Origin: Flavobacterium difficile
GTDB taxonomy: Bacteria; Bacteroidota; Bacteroidia; Flavobacteriales; Flavobacteriaceae
Reading direction: 5' to 3'
NCBI RefSeq assembly: GCF_011392115.1
Contig: NZ_JAAJBT010000001.1
Coordinates: 603,767-667,766, forward strand
Length of the DNA: 64,000 bases
How positions within the stretch are numbered: the first letter of the stretch is position 1; each line of letters opens with the position of its first letter. Shown in pieces: positions 55,012 to 64,000 of this stretch. A program made the translations under genes and the position numbers. Under the pieces are notes generated by a model that saw only the letters and a program-made list of their open reading frames with translations, did no database searches and had not been told where the DNA came from.

Positions 55012-55449
55012 ATGGAAATTAAATTAAAAAACGGAATTGATAGATTAGAGTTTGGTATGACTCCAAAATACGTAGAAGCTTTATACGGAAAACCAAATAA
55101 AACGTTTACCGATGATGAAAACAATACCATTTACGTGTACAACAAAGAACGTATGAAGTTAACGTTTTATGTTGAAGAAGACATGAAATTAGGATATATT
55201 ACCACTACAAATCCAATCATAAAATTGTTTGGAGCTACAATTATTAATCAGCCTTGGGATGTGGTTAATGGCGATTTGGCACTGAATAAAATTACCAATT
55301 TTGAAAAAGATTCAGAAGAAGGAATTGATATTTATTTTAATGAAGACCATTGGTTGTTCTTCCATGTAGATTATGACGAAGTTGTTGAGGTTGAAATTGG
55401 TGCAATCATCAACGATAAAGATGAATTTGAATGGAAGTTTAGAGGATAA
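55012..55449 (+). CDS. Conserved protein of unknown function
   Basis: The 145-residue protein starts MEIKLKNGIDRLEFGMTPKY and contains VEALYGKPNKTFTDDENN, WDVVNGDLALNKITNFEKD and IDIYFNEDHWLFFHVDYDEV. The GMTPKYVEALYGKPN stretch resembles the short BamE/OmlA-like or immunity-protein folds, but there is no signal peptide, so it should be cytoplasmic. Such proteins are common in Bacteroidetes; I cannot assign a function. A terminator lies directly after it. Confidence 0.65.
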   Translation: MEIKLKNGIDRLEFGMTPKYVEALYGKPNKTFTDDENNTIYVYNKERMKLTFYVEEDMKLGYITTTNPIIKLFGATIINQPWDVVNGDLALNKITNFEKDSEEGIDIYFNEDHWLFFHVDYDEVVEVEIGAIINDKDEFEWKFRG

Positions 55450-55454
55450 AACAT

Positions 55455-55496
55455 AAAAAAACGGCGAAATCTATTTTAGAATTTGCCGTTTTTTAT
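55455..55496. terminator. Bidirectional terminator
   Basis: AAAAACGGCGAAAT / ATTTGCCGTTTTT with a short loop, between convergent genes. Confidence 0.85.
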
Positions 55497-55509
55497 TTTC
55501 ATTTAAAGT

Positions 55510-56361
55510 TTATTTCAACTTAAATTTTTCTTTTAAAAAGCTGATTGCCATCGCATTCGCTTCGGTTGCAGCTTTTTCATCGAATTTTGGATTACTTGGA
55601 TTCGCAAAAGCATGAGCTGCTTCGAAAATTTTGTAGTTCAATGTTTTATTAGCCGTTTTCATGTTTGCGGCAAATTCTTCAACAATTGTTTTAGAAATCC
55701 ATTCTTCAGTAGCAAATAAACCTAGTACATCACAGTTTAAGGTTTTAAGTTTTTCCACATCTTTTACTGGCATTCCATAATACATTACCGATCCTACAGC
55801 TTGTTTTTTTGATAAAATTGCAGATTTTAGAGACCATCCGCCACCAAAACACCAGCCAATGCTTGCTACTTTAGCTTTTTTACCCGCATAAGCTAATGCG
55901 CCAGTTACAATATTTTCTAAGCGTTTTTCATCTGCACCTTGCATGTATTTTCCTGCTTCCTCTCGAGTGGTTGCAACTTTGCCGTCATACATGTCAATGG
56001 CTAATACGTTTACATTTCCGCCCATTTCATTGTATAAAATATCGGCTTGCTTTTTAATATGATCGTTTAATCCCCACCATTCTTGGTATACAAAAAGCCA
56101 TTGGTTAGATTTTACTTTAGATTTTACAAAATACGCATTTCCATCTGTTACATCTGAAGTTTTGAAGGTAATCATTTCTCCACCAACCACAGAACTGTGA
56201 TTGTATTCTAACGGAATTTGATGCGAAGCGACAAAGTTTTTATCGGTTGTAAATTCTGCCATGTTTCCTTCGTTAGATGCAAATGCTAATTGACAACAGC
56301 TTTGTCCAAATGCGAATGAAGTAACAAGTGTAATAACTAGAGTGCTAAATATTTTTTTCAT
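55510..56361 (-). CDS. Secreted dienelactone hydrolase family protein
   Basis: The 283-residue protein has a signal peptide (about 1-19, SFAFGQ) and the dienelactone hydrolase core: YQEWWGLNDHIKKQADILY and the Cys nucleophile in SIGWCFGGGWSLKSA, with a His in EAAHAFANPS near the C-terminus. Cytoplasmic relatives open muconolactones, but the secreted forms in Bacteroidetes have no known substrate. It lies downstream of lgt across a terminator. Confidence 0.88.
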   Translation of the reverse strand: MKKIFSTLVITLVTSFAFGQSCCQLAFASNEGNMAEFTTDKNFVASHQIPLEYNHSSVVGGEMITFKTSDVTDGNAYFVKSKVKSNQWLFVYQEWWGLNDHIKKQADILYNEMGGNVNVLAIDMYDGKVATTREEAGKYMQGADEKRLENIVTGALAYAGKKAKVASIGWCFGGGWSLKSAILSKKQAVGSVMYYGMPVKDVEKLKTLNCDVLGLFATEEWISKTIVEEFAANMKTANKTLNYKIFEAAHAFANPSNPKFDEKAATEANAMAISFLKEKFKLK

Positions 56362-56396
56362 TTGTTAAGGTTTTAATAATTCAAATGTAAAGATAA

Positions 56397-56424
56397 AAAA
56401 AACACGCTCAAGGCGTGTTTTATA
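56397..56424 (-). terminator. Terminator of lgt
   Basis: On the minus strand AAACACGC / GCGTGTTT is followed by a T-run, directly after the lgt stop codon. Confidence 0.9.
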
Positions 56425-56428
56425 ATTT

Positions 56429-57373
56429 TTAACTATTGTTAGATACCGTTTTCTTTTGTGAAGCATATATGAAGTAAAATCCAATAATGATAAAAGGGAT
56501 ACTTAACCATTGTCCGGTAGATAAGGCATTGAACATTTTATATTCTTCAAAACCACCCTGACTATCTTTTACAAATTCTACAAAAAAACGAACTGACCAA
56601 AGTAATACTAAAAAGGTTCCAAAAATTAATCCCGGTTTGTTTCTTGCATTTGTTCTCCAATACATATAAAATAAAAGAAAAAATACAGGAATATATAAAA
56701 TAGCTTCAAATAATTGTGCCGGATATCTGTATGGAAATTCTGCTAAATATTCTTTAAATTGCGGATCATTTGCAACAGCATTATAAGCTTGTGTTGGGTC
56801 TTTTATTTGAGTTTTCTGAAAAATGGCATCTATTCCGTAAGGCGTATTGTTGGCTTCTCCTTTTATGAATTTCATTGCCATAAAACTGTCTTTTGAAGTT
56901 ACTTTTCCGAAAATTTCAGAGTTCATAAAGTTTCCTAAACGAATAAAAACTGCTCCAGAAGCTACTGGAATTACAATTCTATCCAAAATCCATAATAAGG
57001 GACGTTGTAATACTTTAGTTTTAATATAATACATGGTAATAATTATGGCAATTGCTGCTCCATGACTAGCCAAACCACTAAAACCTGTAAAATGAAGTCC
57101 GCCTTGTGTACTAACTGGTAGTAAAACACTTAATGGATCTTGTGTAAATAATTCCGATTGATAAAAAATTACATGTCCTAAACGGGCTCCCACCATTGTA
57201 GCAACAATAGTATAAACAAAAAGGTTGTCTAATTTTTCAATTGATTCTTTTTCTCTTTCAAAAATAAACTTTGTAATATACCAGCCAAGGGCAAAGGCCG
57301 CGACCCATGTTAAACTGTAAAAACGAATCATGAAAAAACCTAAATCGATACCTTCTGTTGGATTCCAAATCAT
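56429..57373 (-). CDS. lgt: Prolipoprotein diacylglyceryl transferase
   Basis: Lgt adds diacylglycerol to the lipobox Cys of exported lipoproteins, several of which are encoded in this window. The 314-residue membrane protein has seven or so helices and the Lgt signature region RLGNFMNSEIFG, together with ATMVGARLGHVIFY and WSVRFFVEFVKDSQ. The order folE-cysS-yidD-lgt on one strand is a common flavobacterial arrangement. Confidence 0.95.
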   Translation of the reverse strand: MIWNPTEGIDLGFFMIRFYSLTWVAAFALGWYITKFIFEREKESIEKLDNLFVYTIVATMVGARLGHVIFYQSELFTQDPLSVLLPVSTQGGLHFTGFSGLASHGAAIAIIITMYYIKTKVLQRPLLWILDRIVIPVASGAVFIRLGNFMNSEIFGKVTSKDSFMAMKFIKGEANNTPYGIDAIFQKTQIKDPTQAYNAVANDPQFKEYLAEFPYRYPAQLFEAILYIPVFFLLFYMYWRTNARNKPGLIFGTFLVLLWSVRFFVEFVKDSQGGFEEYKMFNALSTGQWLSIPFIIIGFYFIYASQKKTVSNNS

Positions 57374-57430
57374 ATTATTTTTTTTAATTGTATAGTGTAA
57401 ATTGTATAATGTATTTTGATTTTTTTGTCA

Positions 57431-57612
57431 CTTTTACTTGTTTCTTTTTACTTTTTCCTTGGCTCTTTATACTTTTGCCTTAGCTCTTTTTCCTTGTCTC
57501 TTTTTCCTTTTTCCTTTTTCCTTGGCTCTTTATACTTTTGCCTTAGCTCTTTTTCCTTGGCTCTTTTTCCTTGTCTCTTTTTCCTTGTCTCTTTTTCCTT
57601 TTTCCTTGGCTC
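57431..57612 (-). repeat. 7/14/21-bp minisatellite after yidD
   Basis: Read on the minus strand, the array is built of units GAGCCAAGGAAAAA and GAGACAAGGAAAAA (14 bp), inserted GGAAAAA (7 bp) and GAGCTAAGGCAAAAGTATAAA (21 bp), so every length is a multiple of 7. A block containing the 21-bp unit occurs twice. The first unit starts 4 bases after the yidD stop codon at 57617-57619. Confidence 0.95.
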
Positions 57613-57616
57613 TTCA

Positions 57617-57838
57617 TTAAGGAACCGGATCATAACCACTTCTTCCCCAAGGATGACAACTTGAAATTCTTTTAATTGCTAGCCAACTTCCTTTTAATAT
57701 GCCATGTTTTTCTAAGGCTTCTTTACTGTAACTAGAACAAGTAGGAGCAAACCTACAAGTAGCTGGTGTTAATGGCGAAATAACGATTTGATAAAACCTA
57801 ATAATTACTATAAACGGAAAAATTAAAATCTTTTTCAT
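57617..57838 (-). CDS. yidD: Membrane protein insertion efficiency factor YidD
   Basis: The 73-residue protein has an N-terminal hydrophobic stretch (about 3-20) and the YidD signature [18 protein letters not shown], ending in [15 protein letters not shown]. YidD assists YidC in inserting inner-membrane proteins; in many bacteria it lies near rnpA or, as here, elsewhere. It is followed at once by the 7/14/21-bp array. Confidence 0.92.
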   Translation of the reverse strand: MKKILIFPFIVIIRFYQIVISPLTPATCRFAPTCSSYSKEALEKHGILKGSWLAIKRISSCHPWGRSGYDPVP

Positions 57839-57870
57839 ATTTTGTTACTTATTAAAGTATCAAACTTTTC

Positions 57871-57895
57871 TTTTTTTACTTTTTCCTTGGCTCTT
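57871..57895 (-). repeat. Single GAGCCAAGGAAAAA unit after the cysS stop codon
   Basis: Read on the minus strand, GAGCCAAGGAAAAAGTAAAAA begins 2 bases after the cysS stop. It matches the unit of the yidD array and, with T for one G, that of the 43976 array. Confidence 0.85.
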
Positions 57896-59374
57896 TTACA
57901 ATGTAAAACTCGTTCCTTCTTTTCCGTCTTTCAATTGAATGTTTAGCGCGGCTAATTTATCTCTAATTTCATCAGATAAAGCCCAGTTTTTGTTAGCTCT
58001 AGCTTCCTTTCTCATTTCGATAAGCATTTCAATTACACTTCCTAATTTATTATTATTTCCTTCTGTTTTTTTATTTGTTAATCCTAACACATCAAAAACA
58101 AAAACATCTAATGTAGTTTTTAATTCTTCTAAATCTGTTGCGGTAATCGTTTCTTTTTTATCATTTAATACATTGATAATCCTAACCGCTTCAAATAATT
58201 GCGCCATTAAAATAGTCGTATTAAAATCGTCATTCATCGCATCATAACATGCTTTTTTCCAAGTTGCGATATCAACTGAAGAAGTGGTGCTAGTTTCAAT
58301 TTTAGATAAAACAGCCATCGCTTCCATCAAACGATTGTAACCTTTTTCACTAGCTACCATCGCATCGTTAGAAATGTCTAAAACACCGCGATAATGCGCT
58401 TGCATAAAGCAAAAACGCACTACACTTGGATCGAAAGCTTTTTCAAAAAAATCGTTTTCACCATTTATTAATTCCATTGGTAAAATGTAATTACCAGTGC
58501 TTTTGCTCATGCGTAAGCCGTTCATGGTCAACATGTTGGCGTGCATCCAATAATTTACAGGATCTACTCCATTACAAGCTGTGCCTTGTGCAACTTCACA
58601 TTCATGATGAGGAAATTTCAAATCTAAACCACCACCATGAATGTCGAATGTTTCGCCTAAGTATTTGGTGCTCATGGCTGTACATTCTAAATGCCAACCC
58701 GGAAAACCAGCTCCCCAAGGTGAATTCCAACGCATAATGTGTGCTGGCGAAGCCTTTTTCCAAAGGGCAAAATCTTGTGGATTTTTCTTTTCTGTTTGTC
58801 CGTCTAAATCTCTAGTATTGGCAAACAACTCATCAATATTTCTATTGCTTAATTCGCCATAATTTAAACCTCTTTTGTTGTATTCAATAACATCAAAATA
58901 AACCGAACCATTGCTTTCATAAGCAAAACCTGTTTCTATTAATTTTTGTGTTAGTTCTATTTGTTCAATAATATGTCCAGTTGCAGTAGGCTCAATAGTA
59001 GGAGGTAAGAAGTTGAAAATTTCTAAAACTCTATGAAAATCGACGGTATATTTCTGAACAATTTCCATAGGTTCTAACTTCTCTAAACGCGATTGTTTTA
59101 CAAACCTGTCGTTTTCTACATCGCCATCATCTGTTAAATGCCCGGCATCTGTAATATTTCGTACATATCTAACTTTGTAACCTAAATGCAATAGATAACG
59201 ATAAATCATGTCAAAACTCATAAAAGTTCTCACATTTCCTAAATGCACATTGCTATAAACCGTTGGTCCACAAACATACATACCAATTTTACCTTCGTGA
59301 ATCGATTTGAAATTTTCTTTTTTTCCCGATAAAGAATTATACACCTGAAGTGGATTGATTTCGTAAAGTGGCAT
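57896..59374 (-). CDS. cysS: Cysteinyl-tRNA synthetase
   Basis: CysRS charges tRNA-Cys. The 492-residue protein has the HIGH-like motif [10 protein letters not shown], the zinc-binding Cys/His set including [12 protein letters not shown] and the KMSKS-like motif [27 protein letters not shown] is the typical zinc loop region. It lies downstream of folE across a hairpin element (59409-59502) and upstream of yidD. Confidence 0.96.
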   Translation of the reverse strand: MPLYEINPLQVYNSLSGKKENFKSIHEGKIGMYVCGPTVYSNVHLGNVRTFMSFDMIYRYLLHLGYKVRYVRNITDAGHLTDDGDVENDRFVKQSRLEKLEPMEIVQKYTVDFHRVLEIFNFLPPTIEPTATGHIIEQIELTQKLIETGFAYESNGSVYFDVIEYNKRGLNYGELSNRNIDELFANTRDLDGQTEKKNPQDFALWKKASPAHIMRWNSPWGAGFPGWHLECTAMSTKYLGETFDIHGGGLDLKFPHHECEVAQGTACNGVDPVNYWMHANMLTMNGLRMSKSTGNYILPMELINGENDFFEKAFDPSVVRFCFMQAHYRGVLDISNDAMVASEKGYNRLMEAMAVLSKIETSTTSSVDIATWKKACYDAMNDDFNTTILMAQLFEAVRIINVLNDKKETITATDLEELKTTLDVFVFDVLGLTNKKTEGNNNKLGSVIEMLIEMRKEARANKNWALSDEIRDKLAALNIQLKDGKEGTSFTL

Positions 59375-59408
59375 TTGGTTTAATTTATTGTTGTTTATTA
59401 TTTTTTGA

Positions 59409-59502
59409 AGCTCATCCTGCTTTCCGTTACAATCTTTTTATTTGTTGTATTTGTTTTATGTGTAGCAACAAATAAAAAGGATTTTCACTGCAATCAGGGC
59501 TA
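59409..59502 (-). repeat. Covarying hairpin element, copy D
   Basis: Read on the minus strand: TAGCCCTGATTGCAGTG, AAAATC, a perfect 14-bp inner stem CTTTTTATTTGTTG / CAACAAATAAAAAG, then ATTGTAACGGAAAGCAGGATGAGCT. The outer stem is CCTG with CAGG, extended by AGC/GCT. The element abuts the folE stop codon and is the only annotated object between folE and cysS. Its inner flanks are diverged (AAAATC for GGCATC). Confidence 0.7.
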
Positions 59503-59503
59503 G

Positions 59504-60193
59504 TTAAAATCTCGTATCTAATTTAATATAGTCTAAGAATTCTCTTTTTATTTTTTCTTCTTTAAATTTTCCGCCGAATTCAGATGTAACCGTACTACTT
59601 TCAATATCTTTAATTCCACGAGAATTCACACACATGTGCTTGGCATCAATTACACAAGCTACATCTTGAGTATTTAAAACTTCTTGTAATTCTTTTACAA
59701 TTTGAATGGTTAATCGTTCTTGAACTTGTGGTCTTTTTGCATAAAATTCAACAATTCTATTCATTTTAGATAATCCAACTACAGTTCCGTTTGAAATGTA
59801 AGCAATGTGTGCTCTACCATATATAGGTAATAAATGGTGTTCGCAAGTAGAATAAACGACAATGTTTTTTTCTACCAACATTTCACCGTACTTGTATTTA
59901 TTGTCAAAAGTTGAAGCACTTGGTTTTTTGTCAGGATTTAATCCTCCAAAAATTTCTTTGACAAACATTTTAGCAACTCTATTTGGAGTACCTTTTAAAC
60001 TATCGTCTGTTAGGTCCATACCAAGTGTTAGTAAAATGTTTTCAACATCTTTTTTTATTCTTGTAATTTTTTCCTCATCAGAAATATCAAATGCATCTTG
60101 TCTAATTGGGTTGTGCGTGCTTGTAGCAATATGATTGTTGCCTATTTCGTCATTATTTTCTTCGTTATGTATCATTATAGTTGTAATTTGCAA
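59504..60193 (-). CDS. folE: GTP cyclohydrolase I
   Basis: FolE makes 7,8-dihydroneopterin triphosphate, the first step of folate synthesis. The 229-residue protein has the zinc ligands in YSTCEHHLLPIYGRAHIAYI (Cys, His) and KHMCVNSRGIKD (Cys), plus VGLSKMNRIVEFYAKRPQVQERLT. The first 40 residues are acidic and variable. A start at Met7 (60175) is also possible. It leads the folE-cysS-yidD-lgt series. Confidence 0.95.
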   Translation of the reverse strand: MQITTIMIHNEENNDEIGNNHIATSTHNPIRQDAFDISDEEKITRIKKDVENILLTLGMDLTDDSLKGTPNRVAKMFVKEIFGGLNPDKKPSASTFDNKYKYGEMLVEKNIVVYSTCEHHLLPIYGRAHIAYISNGTVVGLSKMNRIVEFYAKRPQVQERLTIQIVKELQEVLNTQDVACVIDAKHMCVNSRGIKDIESSTVTSEFGGKFKEEKIKREFLDYIKLDTRF

Positions 60194-60379
60194 ATTAGTG
60201 CAAATATATGCAAATCTCTGAATAAAAAGTCTATAATTTTAATATGTAATTTTAAAGTATTCACGGAGTAATTTTTTTAAGTCAAATGATGTCAATCCGA
60301 TAAAAAGCAAAATAATTCGACGAAACGCATGTATAATTGTTAAAAATTTAATTTATTAACGTAAAGTTAATTTTTTTTC

Positions 60380-60387
60380 TATTTTTG
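60380..60387 (+). promoter_or_regulatory. Candidate -7 box (TATTTTTG) of the repeat adhesin gene
   Basis: A TAnnTTTG match 43 bases before the ATG at 60431. I find no TTG at the ideal -33 spacing. Confidence 0.4.
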
Positions 60388-60430
60388 CTAGGTACAATCA
60401 ACACAAATCTTACTAAATATTGCTCATAAG

Positions 60431-63400
60431 ATGAAGAAAATTATTTTACTCTTTTTTATTTTTTTAAATATTAATTCTGTTTTTTCACAAGCAACTTGTG
60501 CATCAACATCGCCAATATGTTCCGGTAACATAGCCCCGCAGCCTAGCTTAGTTGGACCGAATTTAGGTTCTCCAGGCTGTTTAGGTTCCGCTCCAAACGG
60601 TAACTGGTATACATTTCAAGTTGGGTTTGCAGGAGATTTAATTTTTAATTTGCACCAAGGAAATAATGCTCCTTTGTATAACAATTTAGACATAGATTTT
60701 ATTTGTTGGGGGCCGTTTACAGATGCTCAAATTGCTTCTGGTGCTGCGTGTAACAGTTTAGCTGATTTAACTGCACCAGCTACACCTAACAATATTGTAG
60801 ATTGTAGTTATTCTGGATCAGCTACAGAAACAATTTTAATTCCTAATGCGAATCCAGGTTCTAATTATATTTTATTAATTACAAATTTTTCTGGACAGCC
60901 AGGCTTGTTTGTAATGGAACAAACTAATTCTACTGCACCGGGATCTGGCTCAACCAATTGTGATGTCGTTTGTGGAGTGAATTTAGGTCCAACTTCTACA
61001 TCGATTTATCCAAGTCCACCTCAAACCAATACTGTTTCTATTTGTGATGCTGCTATAAGTACTCAAACACTACACTGTAATTTTGAAAATCCACCAGTAA
61101 ATCAGAATTCTTTAGCTTATCAATGGTATTTAAATGGAGTGTTGCAACCTGCTTTTACAACAAAATCAATTACTGTAAATCAATCTGGTACTTGGCGAGT
61201 GGTGGTTACTCATCCTGATTGTGGTACACCATCTGAAGATTCAGTTATAATATCTTTTGGATCAACACCTGTTTTAAATAACCCGGGAACACAACAAGGA
61301 GCTTTAGGTGATTGTAGTCCTACTTTTAATTTGACAGCTTTAATTCCATCTATTTTAGCACCCTTAAATCCAGCTAATTTCACTGTTGATTTTTTTGATG
61401 ATTTTGGAGCTTCTTTAATTTATAGTTTTCCTGTGACTGGACAAATTACAAATCCATCAGCATATCAACCAAATCCATTAGTAGATACCACTATTTATGT
61501 AAGAGCTAGAAATAATACTTCATCAGAGTGTGTGGATTCAGACGATATCTCATTTTTGTTAGATATTAGATGTTTAGCAAGTGCAACAGGAAATACAATT
61601 TGTCCGGGTAATTTTGGTGAATTAACTTTTACAGGTGCTCCTGGTACAGTGGTTACATTTACCGAAGGATCAAATGTTTATACAACTCCACCTATAGGAC
61701 CTTCTGGACAATATGTTTGGACGACTCCATTCCCATTAACAAGTACAACCATTTACAATTTAACAAATGCAGCAGTTGGTACGTCTAATACTCCACTAAC
61801 TTCTACAGCAACTATTACAGTTTTGAATACTAATACAGTAAGTGCTTCGTCTTCAAATCCGACCTTGTGTATTAATACACCATTAACTCCAATTATTACT
61901 CACACTACAACAAATGCTACTGGAATTGGTACTCCAACAGGTTTACCACTTGGTGTTAATGCAATTTGGACTAGTAACACGATTGAAATTTCTGGAACAC
62001 CATCAGTTTCAGGTGTATTTAATTACAGTATACCGTTAACTGGAGGATGTAGTGGTGGAACTGCTACTGGTGTTATTACTGTAAATGCCAATAATACAGT
62101 TTCTGCTGCTTCTTCTTCACCAACATTGTGTGTAAATACAACATTAGCAACTCCAATAACACATACAACAACAGGTGCTACAGGAATAGGAACACCAACT
62201 GGATTACCAACTGGTGTATCTGCTTCATGGTCATCTGATACAATCACTATTTCTGGAACGCCATCAGTTTCAGGCGTTTTTAATTATTCTATTCCATTAA
62301 CAGGAGGCTGTGGAGCATTTAATGCTACAGGAACGATCAATGTGATAACAACAAATACTGTTACTTCGGCATCTTCAACTCCAACAGTGTGTTTAAATTC
62401 AACTTTAACAACAATAACTCATACAACATCAGGCGCAACAGGTATTGGTGCAGCTACTGGACTACCAGCAGGTGTTGTAGCTTCTTGGTCAGGAAATACT
62501 ATTGAAATAAATGGTTCACCTAGTGCAACAGGAATTTTTAATTATTCCATTCCATTAACTGGTGGTTGTGGATCAGTAAATGCTACTGGAACGATTACGG
62601 TTAATTTAGTTAATACAGTTTCTAGTGCTACATCTCCTACTTTGTGTATAAATACTGCCTTATCAATTACTCACAATACAACTGGTGCAACGGGTATTGG
62701 TACACCAACAGGTTTACCAGCAGGAGTAATTGCATCATGGAATTCTAATATAATAACTATTTCAGGTTCACCTTCAGCATCAGGTACTTTCAATTATGAC
62801 ATTCCTTTAACAGGTGGTTGTGGTACTTTAAGCGCTACAGGAACAATAATTGTTACACCAGACAATACTGTTACACCTGCCTCTGCAACGCCTACATTAT
62901 GTATTAATACGGTTTTACCAACTATTTCTCATACTACTACAGGTGCAACTGGGATAGGTATGGCTACAGGGTTACCAACAGGTGTTACTGCTTCTTGGTC
63001 AGGAAATACTATACAAATAACTGGTTCGCCTAGTACTGCTGGGGTATTTAATTACACAATTCCATTGACTGGTGGTTGTGGCTCAATTAATGCAACAGGT
63101 ACAATAACTGTTAATCCTGATAACACTGTTTCTGTAGCCTCTGCGTCACCAACTTTGTGTGTAAATACCCTGTTAATGCCAGCGATAACTCATAATACTA
63201 CTGGTGCAACAGGAATTGGAACAGTAACTGGTTTACCAGCTGGAATGACAGCATCTTGGTCTGTAAATCAAATAGTTATATCGGGTACTCCTTCAGTATC
63301 GGGTACTTTCAATTATGACATTCCTTTAACTGGAGGTTGTGGTACATTTAGTGCGGTGGGAACCATTACTGTAAATCCAAATAATACAGTTACTGCAGCT

Positions 63401-64000
63401 TCAACTACACCTACTTTGTGTATCAATACAGCTTTAGTAACACCAATAAATCATACAACTACTGGCGCAACTGGAATTGGTATACCAACAGGATTACCAT
63501 CAGGTGTAACAGCTTCATGGGCTTCAAATACAATAACTATAACTGGAACTCCAACTGTTTCAGGCATTTTTAATTATTCAATTCCTTTAACAGGTGGTTG
63601 TGGTGGAATTGCAACAGGTACAATAACAGTTACACCAAATAATACAGTTACAGCTGCTTCATCATCTCCAATTGTTTGTGTAAATAACTCACTAACTGTT
63701 ACTCATACTACAACTGGTGCAACTGGGATTGGAACACCAACAGGTTTACCAGCAGGAGTTTTTGCTTCATGGACTAGTGATCAAATTACTATTTCAGGTA
63801 TTGCTACGGTAACTGGTGTTTTTAATTACAATATTCCATTAACTGGTGGATGTGGGTCATTTAGCGCTATTGGTACCATCACAGTTAACCCGAACAATAC
63901 GGTTTCACCGGCTTCATCGTCACCGGTTTTATGTGTGAATACCAACTTACCGATAATAACTCATACAACAACGGGTGCAACTGGGATTGGAACACCAACA
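60431..64000 (+). CDS. Giant secreted repeat adhesin, 3' part outside the window
   Basis: The frame is open from the ATG at 60431 to the right edge (1190 codons). A signal peptide (about 1-20, NSVFSQA) is followed by a Cys-rich N-terminal domain (about 21-175), an Ig-like domain (about 190-280, [15 protein letters not shown]), another beta domain (to about 385) and a linker. From 61832 the protein is a tandem array: eight full units (lengths 261, 261, 258, 252, 258, 261, 258, 255 bases) and the start of a ninth at 63896. A unit runs [16 protein letters not shown] ... [18 protein letters not shown] ... [11 protein letters not shown] ... [12 protein letters not shown] and resembles He_PIG-type Ig domains. 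Each unit has two Cys, one near the start and one near the end. It is probably a surface or gliding-type protein exported by the type IX system. The C-terminus is not seen. Confidence 0.88.
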   Translation, partial: MKKIILLFFIFLNINSVFSQATCASTSPICSGNIAPQPSLVGPNLGSPGCLGSAPNGNWYTFQVGFAGDLIFNLHQGNNAPLYNNLDIDFICWGPFTDAQIASGAACNSLADLTAPATPNNIVDCSYSGSATETILIPNANPGSNYILLITNFSGQPGLFVMEQTNSTAPGSGSTNCDVVCGVNLGPTSTSIYPSPPQTNTVSICDAAISTQTLHCNFENPPVNQNSLAYQWYLNGVLQPAFTTKSITVNQSGTWRVVVTHPDCGTPSEDSVIISFGSTPVLNNPGTQQGALGDCSPTFNLTALIPSILAPLNPANFTVDFFDDFGASLIYSFPVTGQITNPSAYQPNPLVDTTIYVRARNNTSSECVDSDDISFLLDIRCLASATGNTICPGNFGELTFTGAPGTVVTFTEGSNVYTTPPIGPSGQYVWTTPFPLTSTTIYNLTNAAVGTSNTPLTSTATITVLNTNTVSASSSNPTLCINTPLTPIITHTTTNATGIGTPTGLPLGVNAIWTSNTIEISGTPSVSGVFNYSIPLTGGCSGGTATGVITVNANNTVSAASSSPTLCVNTTLATPITHTTTGATGIGTPTGLPTGVSASWSSDTITISGTPSVSGVFNYSIPLTGGCGAFNATGTINVITTNTVTSASSTPTVCLNSTLTTITHTTSGATGIGAATGLPAGVVASWSGNTIEINGSPSATGIFNYSIPLTGGCGSVNATGTITVNLVNTVSSATSPTLCINTALSITHNTTGATGIGTPTGLPAGVIASWNSNIITISGSPSASGTFNYDIPLTGGCGTLSATGTIIVTPDNTVTPASATPTLCINTVLPTISHTTTGATGIGMATGLPTGVTASWSGNTIQITGSPSTAGVFNYTIPLTGGCGSINATGTITVNPDNTVSVASASPTLCVNTLLMPAITHNTTGATGIGTVTGLPAGMTASWSVNQIVISGTPSVSGTFNYDIPLTGGCGTFSAVGTITVNPNNTVTAASTTPTLCINTALVTPINHTTTGATGIGIPTGLPSGVTASWASNTITITGTPTVSGIFNYSIPLTGGCGGIATGTITVTPNNTVTAASSSPIVCVNNSLTVTHTTTGATGIGTPTGLPAGVFASWTSDQITISGIATVTGVFNYNIPLTGGCGSFSAIGTITVNPNNTVSPASSSPVLCVNTNLPIITHTTTGATGIGTPT

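Noticed and set aside
57416..57664. Open frames of 60-82 codons on both strands over the yidD-flanking repeat
   Set aside because: They are translations of the 7/14/21-bp array; because all units are multiples of 7 the frames stay open by periodicity, and codon content is that of the repeat, not of a gene.
62023..62247. Minus-strand open frame within the repeat adhesin
   Set aside because: It is an antisense reading of the repeat units, with no start context or homology.

Overview
The window is about 33% GC and looks like the chromosome of a Flavobacterium-type member of the Flavobacteriaceae (Bacteroidetes). The evidence is consistent: TAnnTTTG -7 boxes with TTG about 19-20 bp upstream, no Shine-Dalgarno sequences, many secreted proteins with a signal peptide ending near Gln, a 50-aa DUF4295/bL38 ribosomal protein, a 6S-Flavo-like RNA between zapA and rny, a fused CcsBA, TTG start codons, and two very large secreted proteins cut by the window edges. 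I see no prophage, insertion sequence, integrase, CRISPR array or rRNA.

Layout. 1-8.6 kb: a large secreted metzincin-type metalloprotease (cut at the left edge), a PagL-like lipid A deacylase, an HtrA/DegP protease, dapF, a small membrane protein and an alpha/beta hydrolase lipoprotein. 8.6-17 kb: an ABC ATPase of the LolD/MacB type, a methyltransferase, an Uup-like ABC-F ATPase, a CocE/S15 peptidase, a family 2 glycosyltransferase and a lipoyl acyltransferase (E2). 17-22 kb: a DEDDh exonuclease, an FAH-family enzyme, an Hpt protein, cinA, then rpmB-rpmG-bL38-ftsY. 22-34 kb: an outer-membrane barrel, the rny/6S RNA/zapA/coiled-coil cell-division cluster, a formimidoylglutamase-like enzyme, a lipoprotein superoxide dismutase, and rsfS-ftsH-LUD-cdsA-psd-ACBP, with birA divergent. 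34-44 kb: ccsBA, an L,D-transpeptidase-like protein, a glutathione peroxidase, GNAT, menD and small conserved genes. 44-50 kb: a 21-copy 14-bp minisatellite, GyrI-like and YdjM-like genes, rimO, a FadL-family porin and a Trp/Gly/Asn-rich lipoprotein. 50-60 kb: proS, two identical tRNA-Glu genes, rpsT, typA, a dienelactone hydrolase, lgt, yidD, cysS and folE. 60-64 kb: the start of a giant repeat adhesin.

Most genes are housekeeping or envelope functions. Several work together: cdsA/psd (phospholipid synthesis), lgt with the many lipoproteins, yidD (membrane insertion), ftsY (SRP targeting), zapA with its coiled-coil partner (division), and proS/cysS/tRNA-Glu/ribosomal proteins/rimO/rsfS/typA (translation).

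The most unusual signal is non-coding. First, four copies of a hairpin element share two conserved single-stranded-looking motifs (close to AGCGGCATC and ATATAGCGGAAAGC), while both the outer 4-bp stem and the inner stem differ from copy to copy with complementarity kept. Second, direct repeats with a period of 7, 14 or 21 bp start within a few bases of the stop codons of at least five genes. Neither is explained by any gene in the window.
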